From Plumapathes pennacea (Eukaryota; Cnidaria; Anthozoa; Antipatharia; Myriopathidae), in assembly GCA_964036295.1 (NCBI GenBank), contig OZ038465.1, forward strand, positions 14,140,667-14,204,666: a DNA stretch of 64,000 bases, read 5' to 3'. The first letter of the stretch is position 1. Each line of letters starts with the position of its first letter. Position numbers and translations under genes: made by a program. Below, in pieces: positions 11,674 through 26,652 of this stretch. The notes under the pieces are model-generated. The model was not told the origin of the DNA and did no database searches. It saw nothing but the letters and a program-made list of their open reading frames with translations.

Positions 11674-13711
11674 ATGCCTTGCACAAGAAAAGATTTCCAG
11701 AAGCTCCAGCAGACAACAGCAAAGGGATGGTTTTACGAAGACTCGACGCCGAAATTCAAATACATCGAAGACCCGTCCGATTTTGTCTACGAGAGCAACA
11801 AGAACCACACGAGTCAGTTCAATATTCCTTATCACGAGATGCGACTGAAACTAACGCCGGTTTTCGGTCGCTTTTCTGGTAAGCAGCTCTTTTTCTACTA
11901 CGACTGGGACACGGTGAATCTGAAAATAGACCACACAGATGAATACGTCATTTCATTGAAGCCAGGGACTTCCCCCGATATATTTATTCGATGGTGCCTC
12001 GAGTTTGTTTACTCAAGCGAGCGAAAGAGCCTTGAAAGGTGAGATGTTTTCACAGTGATATTTTTTTCTTAAAAGGCTAAATTGGTCTTTTTAAATGGTT
12101 ATCTAGATTCGCGAAATAGTATAGATCGATCGTCTCTTTTCCGTTCGTTTCTTTTTCCGTTTAGTCTCGACGAAAAATCACATGCCACGTTGTGTGATGT
12201 AAACACGACCGCCATTATTTTATTATGAGTCACAAGATCATTTTCAAATATTTCAGTCGTTGTCTTTTCTGTGTCTTTGGGTTGATCCTCAATAACGCAC
12301 GTACAATTCTCGACCGATCAAATCCCCATTTATATATATAGCTTCAACAAAATATCAGCCCCCCCTCGTGCTTGGTGATTTTCATCTTTTCTTGAATTGA
12401 GTACTCACTTTCCCACCCCCAGGTAAATCACTTATTCGAAATCGAATTTTAATTTCTGCAGAGGTGACAATGTAGACTCCACCGAGAGGTTTGACTTTCC
12501 ACGAGACCCCACTCCATCTTCGTTGAGCCTGCAGTGCCTCAGGACAGTGTTCCTGAACTTAGAGCGCATTCCTCCATCGACTCTCCTCCAGCTTCCCTCA
12601 GACATCCGGGACTTCTTTGAAGAAAATTCCATCAGAAAGGTCAGCCTCTGGCCTAGCTATGTTCGAGGTGAATCAATTACCCTATCAGTCAAGCGCAACA
12701 TGCTCGTGTGCGAGCTGACATTGCTTGTGCGAGAGAAACTCAAGTTGAAGCCTTGGTTCGAGATAAGTTTCTACAAGAATTGTCTGCCTTTGGATAGAGA
12801 TGACGTTTCTGGTGACGGAGATGACGTCATGGGTTGTATGATTACGTCACCGTGGAGTAAAGACTTTGTGAGCGTTGCGTCGCTGCGCGGATTAGGCAGA
12901 CCTTCGTCTCAGAAACAGGTAATTCTATCAGCTCATAAATAATAGTTACAGTACGTAGGTATTAAGGGTAATAATACATACATAGCTACGCACATATATT
13001 GTATCTCGTGCAAACATATACGGATACTAAAGCTTTAAGAGGTCGATTATTTATCTCTTTCTCCTCTCTGCCTCTCTCTTTTTTCTAAAGGTTGTTGTTG
13101 CGTCCGTGGTTGGCAAGGAGATAAAGGAAATTAAAATCAATCTATCCATTCCACTACGCTTCCTGGATTTGCAGCTTCGCCAGGCATTTCGTCTTAAACC
13201 GAGATCCGTCCTCGCTATTCATTTGCCCGATAAACACCAAAACGTAATCGAGACCGGCAGAGCAGTTCATTCTTGTCACGAAGAAGAGTCGGTCAAACGA
13301 CATGTAGCGAACGGAAAACGAAACTTCCCGATACTGGACGGAAAGTCCTCGACATCTGACATTAGTGAGCTGCACAAGCAAAACAGCATTTACGGAAAAA
13401 GACTTCTTGACCTCGGCTTTTACCCGGGAATCTTCGTAGAAGTTTTTGAAGTTACTGGGCCGAGCATCCCGGTCATGTGCTTTGGCGAGGTTACAAAGAC
13501 GTATATCCTAGACGTGAACCCTGATTGGCCCATAGAGACATTTCTCCGTTATGCGCACGTGAGCATGCCAGGAACATCAAAGATTAGGTCTGTGGATTAC
13601 ATAAGTGAATTCAAGGACAAGAAAGTGCAGCACATTTTGAATATGATGAGAAACCTGTGGAAAAATGTCGAAAGAGGAAGCCATCTGGAATATTTGCGCA
13701 TTCGTAGCTGA
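11674..13711 (+). CDS. unrecognised 480-aa protein, possibly tandem ubiquitin-like folds
   Basis: Three exons (11674-12038, 12462-12918, 13091-13711) join in frame with clean GT-AG sites. The start ATG opens MPCTRKDFQKLQQTTAKGW, and the stop is at 13709-13711. I do not recognise the family. No signal peptide or membrane segment is seen, so the protein is probably intracellular. Exon 2 has a stretch from residue about 190 (ESITLSVKRNMLVCELTLLV) and exon 3 one from about 282 (IKINLSIPLRFLDLQLRQAF). Each shows beta-beta-helix spacing like a ubiquitin-like beta-grasp, followed by F/Y-x-N-x-P-L or HLPD. A third similar stretch is YILDVNPDWPIETFLRYAHV. This fold suggestion is inference. AATAAA at 14200-14205 is a candidate poly(A) signal. 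The gene converges on the membrane-protein gene at 14729-17923. Confidence 0.72.
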
Positions 13712-14728
13712 CTGGGAAGTAAATATGACCAAGCAAGTGACATCCTGGCGAAACAAAGGCCAGGTCGCCCAGCGCCCAGATTGAACTATATTTGAGAATG
13801 CGCTGCGGTCCGACCCACACTTCATTACAGGGTTGAGTTTGGTCATGTGTGCACCGCAGTGGGAACATTTGTGAGAACCGATCCTAAAAAAAAATAATAC
13901 AACGTAGTTCAATCCGGGCATAGTTTTTTCCTCAGACTCCGTATTGGACACTGGAGGATGACAGGCTCTTGATATCGCCTATATATACATCGTGATATAG
14001 TGCAAAGTCCGTGTGGGGAGAAGTGTGGAGAACTTACATTTTGAACGCTTTCACAATGGACAGTTGTGCCAAATGTGAAATTTTCTTCAAAATCATGTCA
14101 CTCGCGTACTCATAAATCTTAGGCAGAGTTTGTGGTATTCGGATATTTTATTGGAACGTTCTGGTTAATGATGCGGGTTTTGAGCGCAGACATTAAATGA
14201 ATAAACAAATAAATAGAGAATCGATGACGTGGAATTAAACAGAAACACGCATTCATTTATACTGAAGCACTTCATCGGACGTTTGCGTGACATGAACGTT
14301 TAAGCGACCTTTGAAAAACCCATCTGAAAAGAAAACACAGTACAAACGAGATTAAACAGATAGTGAAAAAGAAATAAGAGAAGCATTTGCTACGCTTTAG
14401 GATTGGTTGTAACAGGTTTTGGCAGCTGTTCTAAGCCAATCAGGAACAAAAGCAAAACCAGATTGCAATCTTACGCAAGCAGGTGGCGTTTCCTCGCACT
14501 GATGCCAAATGCAAATTACTTTAGCTTCTGATTGGTTGAAAGTACTTCTTGCAGTCCAAAATCCTATCCTCTCGCGCGATGGGAATTTTAGTGCGGCGCA
14601 GTTTTGTCTTTGCACCAGACCACATTTTGAAAAAGATGCAAGAAATTAATTCTGAAATAGACTTTTATAACCAGGAACTACAGCTGCATAAATTTACGAG
14701 ATTGCTTCAATAGCGAAAAATTTCAGGG
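13712..14728. other. convergent 3' ends of two genes
   Basis: No exon is seen. AATAAA on the plus strand at 14200-14205 and on the minus strand (TTTATT at 14147-14152) are candidate poly(A) signals for the two converging genes. If both are used, the transcripts would overlap slightly. Confidence 0.4.
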
Positions 14729-17700
14729 TTAGAATGACCCTTCTATCCTCACCTTCACTATGATGCCCGCTATGAAGGTCCCCAAAATAACAACTAGTTC
14801 TAGAACGATGAACGTCGCTAAGGCGATAGATAACACATCACTTGTTCCCCACACCGACGAAAAAATTCCAGGCTTGTATATGCCGATGCTGCTCTTGACA
14901 TACTCGCACTCCTCGACTTCACCTGCCGAGGGAACGCCGAGGAAAAACCGACGACTCAGCGAAGATTTGTCGTGTTGGTCAACGATCATCGCTATTCACG
15001 ATAATCATCATTGAAAAAAAGAGTACAGCTTGAATTTGAAGGCCCTGTTACACTGTGCAATTTTTCTCAGCAATTTGTCAACACCCGCAACTGCAACGAA
15101 AATGTTTCAACCGTTGCGAGACAAGTTGCTGAGACAATTGCATAGTGTAACTGCGCCTTTAAGATCACGTGCTACATTAGAAAAGCGAATGTAAACTTAA
15201 GGTCAAAGGCAAAGAGTTTACAGTAACGGCAGATTGAAGTTGTTCATTCTCAGGAGAGTGAACGGTCAAGTAAACCAAAAGCCGTCTTTACATCTTGAAA
15301 TGTGTAATAAAACTAATAGCAAGTTTCGGTTTCCAACATTAAAATTTATCAATGACAAACTAAGTAAATGGCACTTTCAGGCCAAGTGGATATAACCTTA
15401 TATCAAACGAGGCCGCGAAATGGGGGCTTTTGACTACCGGACCCTGAGAATGGCGGATTCAGAGTACAAAAGGCTATGGTTAAGAGGGCACCTTTAAAAT
15501 GGGATTGCTTACCATCGTGATAAGGAAATTCGTGGTGCCATAGAAACGTAGTGGTGGTGCCGCACACGTGGTAAACAGTGACAAAGCATTTTCCTTTGTA
15601 GTTCATGTTTGTCACTCCAGAGCTGAAATAAAACAAAAACAAAGCCCTTAGAACTTCGCGTGCCTCGTAGCTTGATAAATTTTGAAGACGTGTCGGCCAT
15701 GTTGGATTAGAACGGAATTCGTCAAAAGGAAACCTCGGGTGTTGGGACAATTTGCCATTAAATTGTTTGGAATGTAGTTTAATGTAGTTTAAAGAAGCAA
15801 AGTTGGGAATGTAGTTTAAAGATGCAAATGCGCGCGCAAACGATCATGGGATTATTTAATTCCTGTTTGCTGCCTTATTCAGGAGAAATAAGACGTACCA
15901 CTTCAGCGGGAATTCCACAGCCCATGTCTGATCGCGTTTGAGTCGTTTATACAGATGTGTATGCTGTAGTGTTGACACTGTTGGTTTGCACGTAGAGTTT
16001 ACGATGTAAAATGACCTCTGTAAGTAAGGAACAATTTTATCGAGTGAGATAAGTCAGTGTTGTTCAGTATCTCTCTCGAAAAGTAACAGACAACTGAGTT
16101 ATTCCTTAAACAGAATTTCCTAATATGACTGTCAGCATTAGTGTCGGGTTCTTACAGATCCAGTGTTTTTCAGGTTAAACTCCATGGCCTTGCTGGTAAT
16201 CTTGGTTTTCACTCCAAACTGCCCTTTTTCAACTGAAACAAGAACCGTACCCAGTATTAAAAACTATACTTTCTTGCAAACAGTGCCCCATTGAAAATCA
16301 CATTAAGTGACATAATAAAGCCATCTGTATAAATAATTGTATTATTATTGTATTGTTATTATTATGTTCGAAAACAAGTTTGACCAAGAAATACCATGTT
16401 TACTCACATGGAACACATTTGTAGTAAAAGAGTCCGTTTGGCCAGATACTGATATTGAATCGACAATTAAAGAGCCTGCCGTCATCCGTCCATGTGGCCA
16501 GCAGACACTGTTGACGACGCACAATAGGCTTGTGATGAAAGTACCGATAATCAACGGCAATAGCGAAAGCTACCTCCTTGGATTTGCCCTAAGGCACGAC
16601 AGAGAGCATAGTTAGTGCTGTCGGACAAATACGCGCTTTCACTTTCAAGCTCAAACTACACTTGAATTCTTCCAAGGTGGTGAAAATTAATTGATACAGT
16701 TCAATCAGCTTCTATCTGAGCAAGCTAAAAAAAAAAAGAAGTTCTTTTTACTATACGATATATCTGGTGAGAAAATGAAGAAGAAAATAAAAGTTAAACG
16801 GCCAAGTACTATTTATTTTGCCGATCAGATTTTCAGAACCTCGATCATGCGTATACGGGTAAGCTTCGTACTGATTATACGTTCTCTTTATGTCATGATA
16901 AGGTTCTGATATACTTACTGGTTTAATTTTAAACGGCGAGGACGGTTCTCGGAGTTTTTTCGTGGTGTTGCATTTCAAAGCCACAGATAACTTCCTTACT
17001 CTCTTTTCCTGCAGAAAATCAGAATAAACCTGTTTCTCAAGCTTGCGCGCACATTTAAGCTCTTCGGACGCAGTTTCAAACATAAACATTATCTGACGAG
17101 CTCTCGGGCGTGGCAGTTACGTGAAAATCCAAACTCAATGAGTGTAGCAAGACAGTCCACTATGAAAAAAAAAAGGTGAAATTGTGTGACAGTAAGTTTG
17201 GATGCGCGCGCAGTTTTGAGAGCCTGAGAACTGCGTCGTGATGAGAGTGTTTTCAGTCGACTCGCATTTAGCCTGGACTGACTTCTCAAACCTACAAAAA
17301 TTACCTTTAGCTAACACGACGGATAAGCAGTTAGTTGCGTTTCTGCAACGGGAATCAGAGTGAACTCTCTACCTCTAAAGATGAAGTAACGAATACGCCT
17401 TGTATTAGATAAGATTGTGACTTACATCGTTTTGTAGAAGAACATTGATCTGTGCCACATGGGGGTCATCAGTTGGGTCGAACTTCCAATGCTGGCATTG
17501 TTGGATTTTTGTCAATGAATTGACGCGCTGTGAAGGCATGGAAGCAAACTCAAATAAAATATTGGCAAAGACATCGTAAAGCTGGAAAAAAATCGCGCAT
17601 GAAATGAGTTTAAAACTTGACTATTTTGGTCTGAAATAGAGAAATAGTTTTCAGAACCAGGCGGCATACTTCCATCCAAACTTGTGAGTGCCCACATCTG

Positions 17701-17923
17701 AAATCAAACTTGGGCACTCTAACAACTAGCCTCCTGCGCAGACGCTCTGAGCTCGTCACTAAAAAATTTTCAGAGCTCAGAGCGTCTGCGCAGGAGGCTA
17801 TCTAACAACCGGTTGCGATATATACTATTTTTCTCGTTTTCTTACCTCTGCAGCAGAGTCACAGCACAGTGAATAGCAACATAGGACGAATACAAAGAAA
17901 ACGCTTTTTAGGACAAAAGCCAT
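14729..17923 (-). CDS. unrecognised 334-aa type I membrane protein
   Basis: Eight exons on the minus strand join in one frame: 17846-17923, 17426-17581, 16919-17008, 16408-16588, 16156-16232, 15899-16017, 15513-15622, 14729-14922. Residues 1-21 (MAFVLKSVFFVFVLCCYSLC) form a signal peptide. The ectodomain has several cysteines, N-x-S/T sites and strands such as VAFAIAVDYRYFHHKP and QCLLATWTDDGRLFNC. Residues about 300-326 (VLSIALATFIVLELVVILGT onward) form a single membrane span, leaving a very short tail, KVRIEGSF. This layout fits a plasma-membrane or secretory-pathway protein with its bulk outside. I cannot assign a family or function. Short phase-variable exons and complete frame closure make the model credible. 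The least certain join is between exons 5 and 6. Confidence 0.7.
15037..15162. mobile_element. MITE, about 37-bp terminal inverted repeats
   Basis: In the last intron of the membrane-protein gene. The left arm AAGGCCCTGTTACACTGTGC and the right arm reverse complement AAAGGCGCAGTTACACTATG match over about 37 bp, including CTCAGCAA inside. The element is 126 bp and non-coding. Confidence 0.8.
17727..17800. mobile_element. 74-bp hairpin MITE with perfect 9-bp target duplication
   Basis: Two 28-bp arms (starting TAGCCTCCTGCGCAGACG) are exact reverse complements around an 18-bp loop. The 9-mer TCTAACAAC flanks both sides (17718-17726 and 17801-17809). It lies in the first intron of the membrane-protein gene. 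It shares the TAGCCT terminus with the elements at 893 and 1984. Confidence 0.85.
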
Positions 17924-18366
17924 CTTATTAGTGCGTTTCACGGGCTTTGACAGATTATTACGTCACAATCATCAACGCGCGCCTGATATTCCCCCTTGCA
18001 GTGCGCATGCGCAATTGGTTTAAATGCCGTGTCAGTCAACGAAACATAAAAGATGGAGAAGGCTACTAGTCCCGCAAATGGCACACTCACCGCAATGCAT
18101 GCATTGATAACAAATCAAAACTGCCAAGAAATCGATCTTTTCCAGATAACCATGAGAGCTTTTTGAAGGTCAACTTAGAACTTAGAATTTAGAATATATA
18201 CTTCCAACTAGTTTTTTACAATAACACGTCAGTTTCTCGCTTTGTGATTGGCTAATTTTCATTATCAATAAGAGGACAGACACATAAAATCGAGTGCTGA
18301 CGACAGTGATTTGGACGAAGATTTGTTAAATGTTACATAAAGTTAAAATATTATTGCAGCCAGCAG
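17924..18366. other. upstream region of the membrane-protein gene
   Basis: Promoter side of the minus-strand gene starting at 17923. It includes a GC-rich patch with GCGCATGCGC near 18001-18012, which resembles a palindromic NRF1 site. No exon is seen. Confidence 0.45.
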
Positions 18367-19417
18367 TCAGAATCTCTTTAGGTCAGCGGGTGGGCTCAGA
18401 GAACGAATTTCAGATAGCGCTAGTTCTTGAAATAACCGTAGGTTTGGCGCAGTGACTACCTGTTCTGATAGATTATTCCATACACGGATAGATCTAACGA
18501 AAGGGGAAAAACTGAAAGCAAGAACTTCGGCAAACGGTTGTAGGTACGTATGAGGTTTGCAGGATCCAGGTGATTTCTTGACATGCGGGAAAGGATATGT
18601 TGACTAAGCCATTCTTGATCTTATAAAACATAGTTGCTTGGTGCAGCAAGCGCCTGTTTTCGAGGGAGTCACACCCGAGTTCCTTAACAAGGCTTGAGGA
18701 GCTAGTAGATGATTTATAGTTGTTAAGCACGAAACGTGCTGCTCTTTTTTGCACCTGTTCCAGCTTTGTTTACATCCCTGTTGGTGTGGGGGTTCCACGC
18801 AGCAGAGGCATACTCTAGTTTAGGTCTAACAAGGGCTTCGTATGCTTTTTCTTTCACTTTTGGTGTGCAAGCTTTTAAATTTCGTCAGATTAGTCCCAGT
18901 GTTTTGTTGGATTTTTCTTGCTATTTTGTCGCATTGTTTGCGCCATCTCAGGTCAGAAGCTCGTGTGACACCAAGATAATCTTGTGATGACACTTTATCT
19001 GGTATCGTACCATGCAACTGATATGACGAGCAGGTGGGGATACGCTTGTTAGTGATGGGTAGATGGAAACACTTGGTGGAGTTGAACTCCATTTGCCAGC
19101 GTACAGACCATTCCACGAGTTTGTTTAGGTCTTCCTGTAGTAAATTGTGGTCTTCCGCTGAATGTATCTGGCGAAATATTATTGTCATCTGCAAAGAGTT
19201 TGACTGTTGATCGGATACCCTCGGCGATGTCATTTATATCATATAAGAGGAATAGTGTTGGCCCAAGAACTGAGCCTTGTGGCACTCCAGACAGGACTTT
19301 GCATGACTGAGACTACTTGAGAACGGTCGCTTAGGAATGCCTTTATCCATGCTAGTGAAGGACCTTGGATACCATACAACGACAGTTTCTCTAATAACTT
19401 TGGGTGGGAAAGATCAA
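18367..19417 (-). mobile_element. degenerate LINE (jockey/CR1-like reverse transcriptase fragment)
   Basis: Read on the minus strand, the fragment begins near 19417 with FDLSHPKLLEKLSLYG and FLSDRSQVVSVMQ. After a frameshift near 19285 it continues PQGSVLGPTLFLLYDINDI and then LFADDNN, the damaged reverse-transcriptase FADD box. Further blocks are EWSVRWQMEFNSTKC, DYLGV, QKRAARFVLNNYKS and IRVWNNLSEQVV, the usual C-terminal order of non-LTR ORF2 proteins. It ends in a stop at 18367-18369. At least two frameshifts and stops make it inactive. No endonuclease domain is present, so it is 5'-truncated. Confidence 0.85.
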
Positions 19418-20880
19418 ACCAATGAATATTTGCAAATAAATCCTTGTTACAAGGTGGTAGGCAGGAATTTATCTATTGTTGATGTATGGCACTTTTAAAG
19501 GAAGATTTCTTTGCAAATATTCATCAATTTTAATCTGAAAATCGGTGTCACATGACCAAACATTCACTGCACAATATGGCCCTCTGAATGATGTCGGACA
19601 AAGAATAGATTTTTCAACATCAGATATTTTATTTTTGACAGCAACAGATTAATCCTTCGACTATTAATAGGGCTATGATCAGTACATTCTCTCTAGTTCA
19701 AACTGTAACCACAGATATGTTGTTAGAATAAGGGAGTTTGACACCATGTTTGAACACAAGCTGATGCAACTATCATTATTCTCAACAACAATGCTGATAC
19801 ATACCATACATATCATACATTACATTACATACTAATGCTCATATCTAGTTGGGAGAAATATCGTATTTGAGCTGAACAAAAAGAAGCAAAGCTTATGGTA
19901 TCTATATTCTTGTGTTTCATGCGATGTCATCAGCAGCATATGTTGGATAAACACTAATTAACAAAAGGAATTCCTTATTAGCCTCTACTGTACTCGGAAC
20001 CAACATGGCCACAATTTCTTTATATTGGAATATCCTCCACGATAAATTGCAACTGAAAAATGTTGGATTTAGAAAATGTTGTTCTAACAATATTTCTCCT
20101 TGTTTGGTTGTGGCTTTTACCTCTTAATTAAGTCCCAAGATATATTTAGTAGTTTTAATTTTTTTGAAAAATGTTTAATGAGACAATACAGTAATAATTA
20201 ACAATATTACAAAACAGTGTCACGAGAGTCTAGAAGTCTACAAGACATACCAAAATAATACAGTGTACCAAGATCATCCTTTATGGCTGGTTCACATGTT
20301 TAATCCAAGCACAAGAGAAATTGTGTGAATCGGAACAACAAAAGCAAGAAATGTTTTTCTATATTCATCTGCTTGCATCAATAATTTCTGACAAGAAACT
20401 GAGGGAGAAAATTGAAGTTGATCACTCTTGTATTGGAATGAAAGGGATATGCTTGCATTGACACATCGCACTCTTGACATCACTTCCATCGATACAGCTT
20501 TCATCACCATGGCTATCTAAATTCTTCTAATATAATATAAATTACACATTGCATGCAAGGCTCACTTTTCTTGTTACAGAAAATGCATTGAACTAACTTA
20601 TAGTTGAAGATCGAGTCCTAGTATTGAGTTTCTTGGCTGTGTTGAGGTTTTACAAGCGTAATGGTGAACTACAAAACCTGCACTTGAATCCACAGCTTTG
20701 TGCAAAGTCTGCTGACTCAAAAGCAAGGTGATCACACAGCAAGAAGCATATTTGCATCACACATGTGAACCAACCCTCATATATTGTAGCTAGGCTTTTT
20801 CAGCATTTTATACATCATATCTGTGAAAGGTAACAGCTTGATAGAGACCAGGCTCATACAGTGTTCTAATGTGCTCCATA
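19418..20880. other. intergenic spacer and probable GRB2 3' UTR
   Basis: No exon is visible. The part nearest 20880 is probably GRB2 3' UTR. It contains a partial inverted copy of the CCTTTCACTCC repeat family (about 20385-20450). A sequence at 20710-20760 (gactcaaaagcaaggtga) recurs at 37470-37520. Confidence 0.5.
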
Positions 20881-25055
<4,175 letters not shown>

Positions 25056-26652
25056 TCTAAGCCTTGCCAAAAGGCACGTCCCTCGCAAACTGAACTGTTG
25101 TTCTGTTACTATCCTCGAGGCTAATTCCAAATATGGTCATGCTGTGTTGGCCCGCAACATTTATGGGGACTGAAGCTAGCTGTGATATTTTTTACTACAA
25201 AGTGAAAGGAAAAACTCTTGCTGTACATTAGCTGTTAGTCAGTCTTGTTATTTTCTTAATAACTATGCCTCTACCTGATGGCTATTATACACCAGGGCAA
25301 GAAAGAAATTTACTCATCAAACTGCCCTCCCCCTCCCCCCCCCCCCCCCCCCCCCCCCCCCCACATATATATAGATTTTTGTAAAACTATGACCAAAAAT
25401 AGATCACACATGTAAAAATCGGGATTTTGAAAACAGCAATGGGTGAATACTCACTTGTGTGGTATTTAAAGAAATGAAGAAGTCACAACCCTGGCAAGGC
25501 ACTTATAAACTGGAGGACTGGGTCCAACCACAAAGGCAGGCATGTTGATCCTGGATGAGGCCTGAGACACTGAGCACAAAAATTAAACTTCGAACCCTGC
25601 AATTTATACTTTAGCATTTTGAATAGGGTTGTCTTTTCAAATAGTAATGTTACTTCCAGACCTGGAGTCTCGCACAAGGAACCTATTGCTTCCAGAGTTA
25701 GAGACAGAAACCAACTTACAGCTACAGTCATTATCATGCTGACCAGTGTATTTTGGATCAGACGGGGTAGAAAAATTTACAAATTTGTCTTGAACAGTGT
25801 CAGGGTGTGAGGACATCAGCCCCTACCTCCTTCAGGGAGGAGCTTCTGTCCAGTTCAAAAATAGATCATGCCCAAGGTCAAGCATCCATACATTTCTGAT
25901 TCTCCAAACTATGACTAAATCTTGTTCAGGTGAATTGGTACCAATTTACTGGCATAAGGAAGTTGATTTTAGTTCAACATCTGGTGAAAACACTTTTAGA
26001 CTATTTTGTTTTGCACCAAGAGTCAACTGTCTGTCATGTAAATTTATCTTTCGACAATAAAAGAGTATTGGTGGCATTCTAAAGGAAAGGGTCTGAAAGT
26101 CTGGGATGCATTGCACATTCTTTCAAGTATCCTCTGGTCCCCACCTACACACCAAAAGGCTTATGTATATATTTCCCAAAAAAACTGACACAATTTTATG
26201 ACAACAAGAGCACCTAAAGTACTTTAATAAGTTTACAGATCAGAAGGCAAGATAAAATCTATTAGCCTTCATTTGTAAATGCAGAAATGTTTGACTCACA
26301 TTTCGTCTTTTATGTACACATTTTGTCCACAAAGAAAACCAAGAAATTTTCTGTAAATCATATTTTTGTGGATACTGGTTCTATACCGACATACAATACT
26401 TCATGTACATGTCATCCTGCTGCTATGCTCACACAAGCGATAGCTGATCTTTTATATACAAACTGTACTTCACAGGACAGGGTTGTATGTAAATTTGTTA
26501 TTGGTTAGGGAACTGATATAAAATTACAAGATGATGTACAAATCTATGTGGCACTTCTGTGTTGTGTGGATTGAAATTTTGAAGATAAAGCATATCACCT
26601 ACTCTGTTAAGTTAAAGTCAATTCATTTTTATCCACAAGTAGATGCTCTATG
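25056..26652. other. GRB2 upstream region and intergenic spacer
   Basis: The first 100 bp hold the GRB2 promoter and 5' UTR. The spacer includes a run of 28 C (25335-25362). No coding exon was supported on either strand. UBE2S ends at 26653. Confidence 0.5.

Noticed and set aside
18367..19417. Functional reverse-transcriptase gene
   Set aside because: Frameshifts, a broken FADD box and absence of the 5' half show a dead LINE copy.
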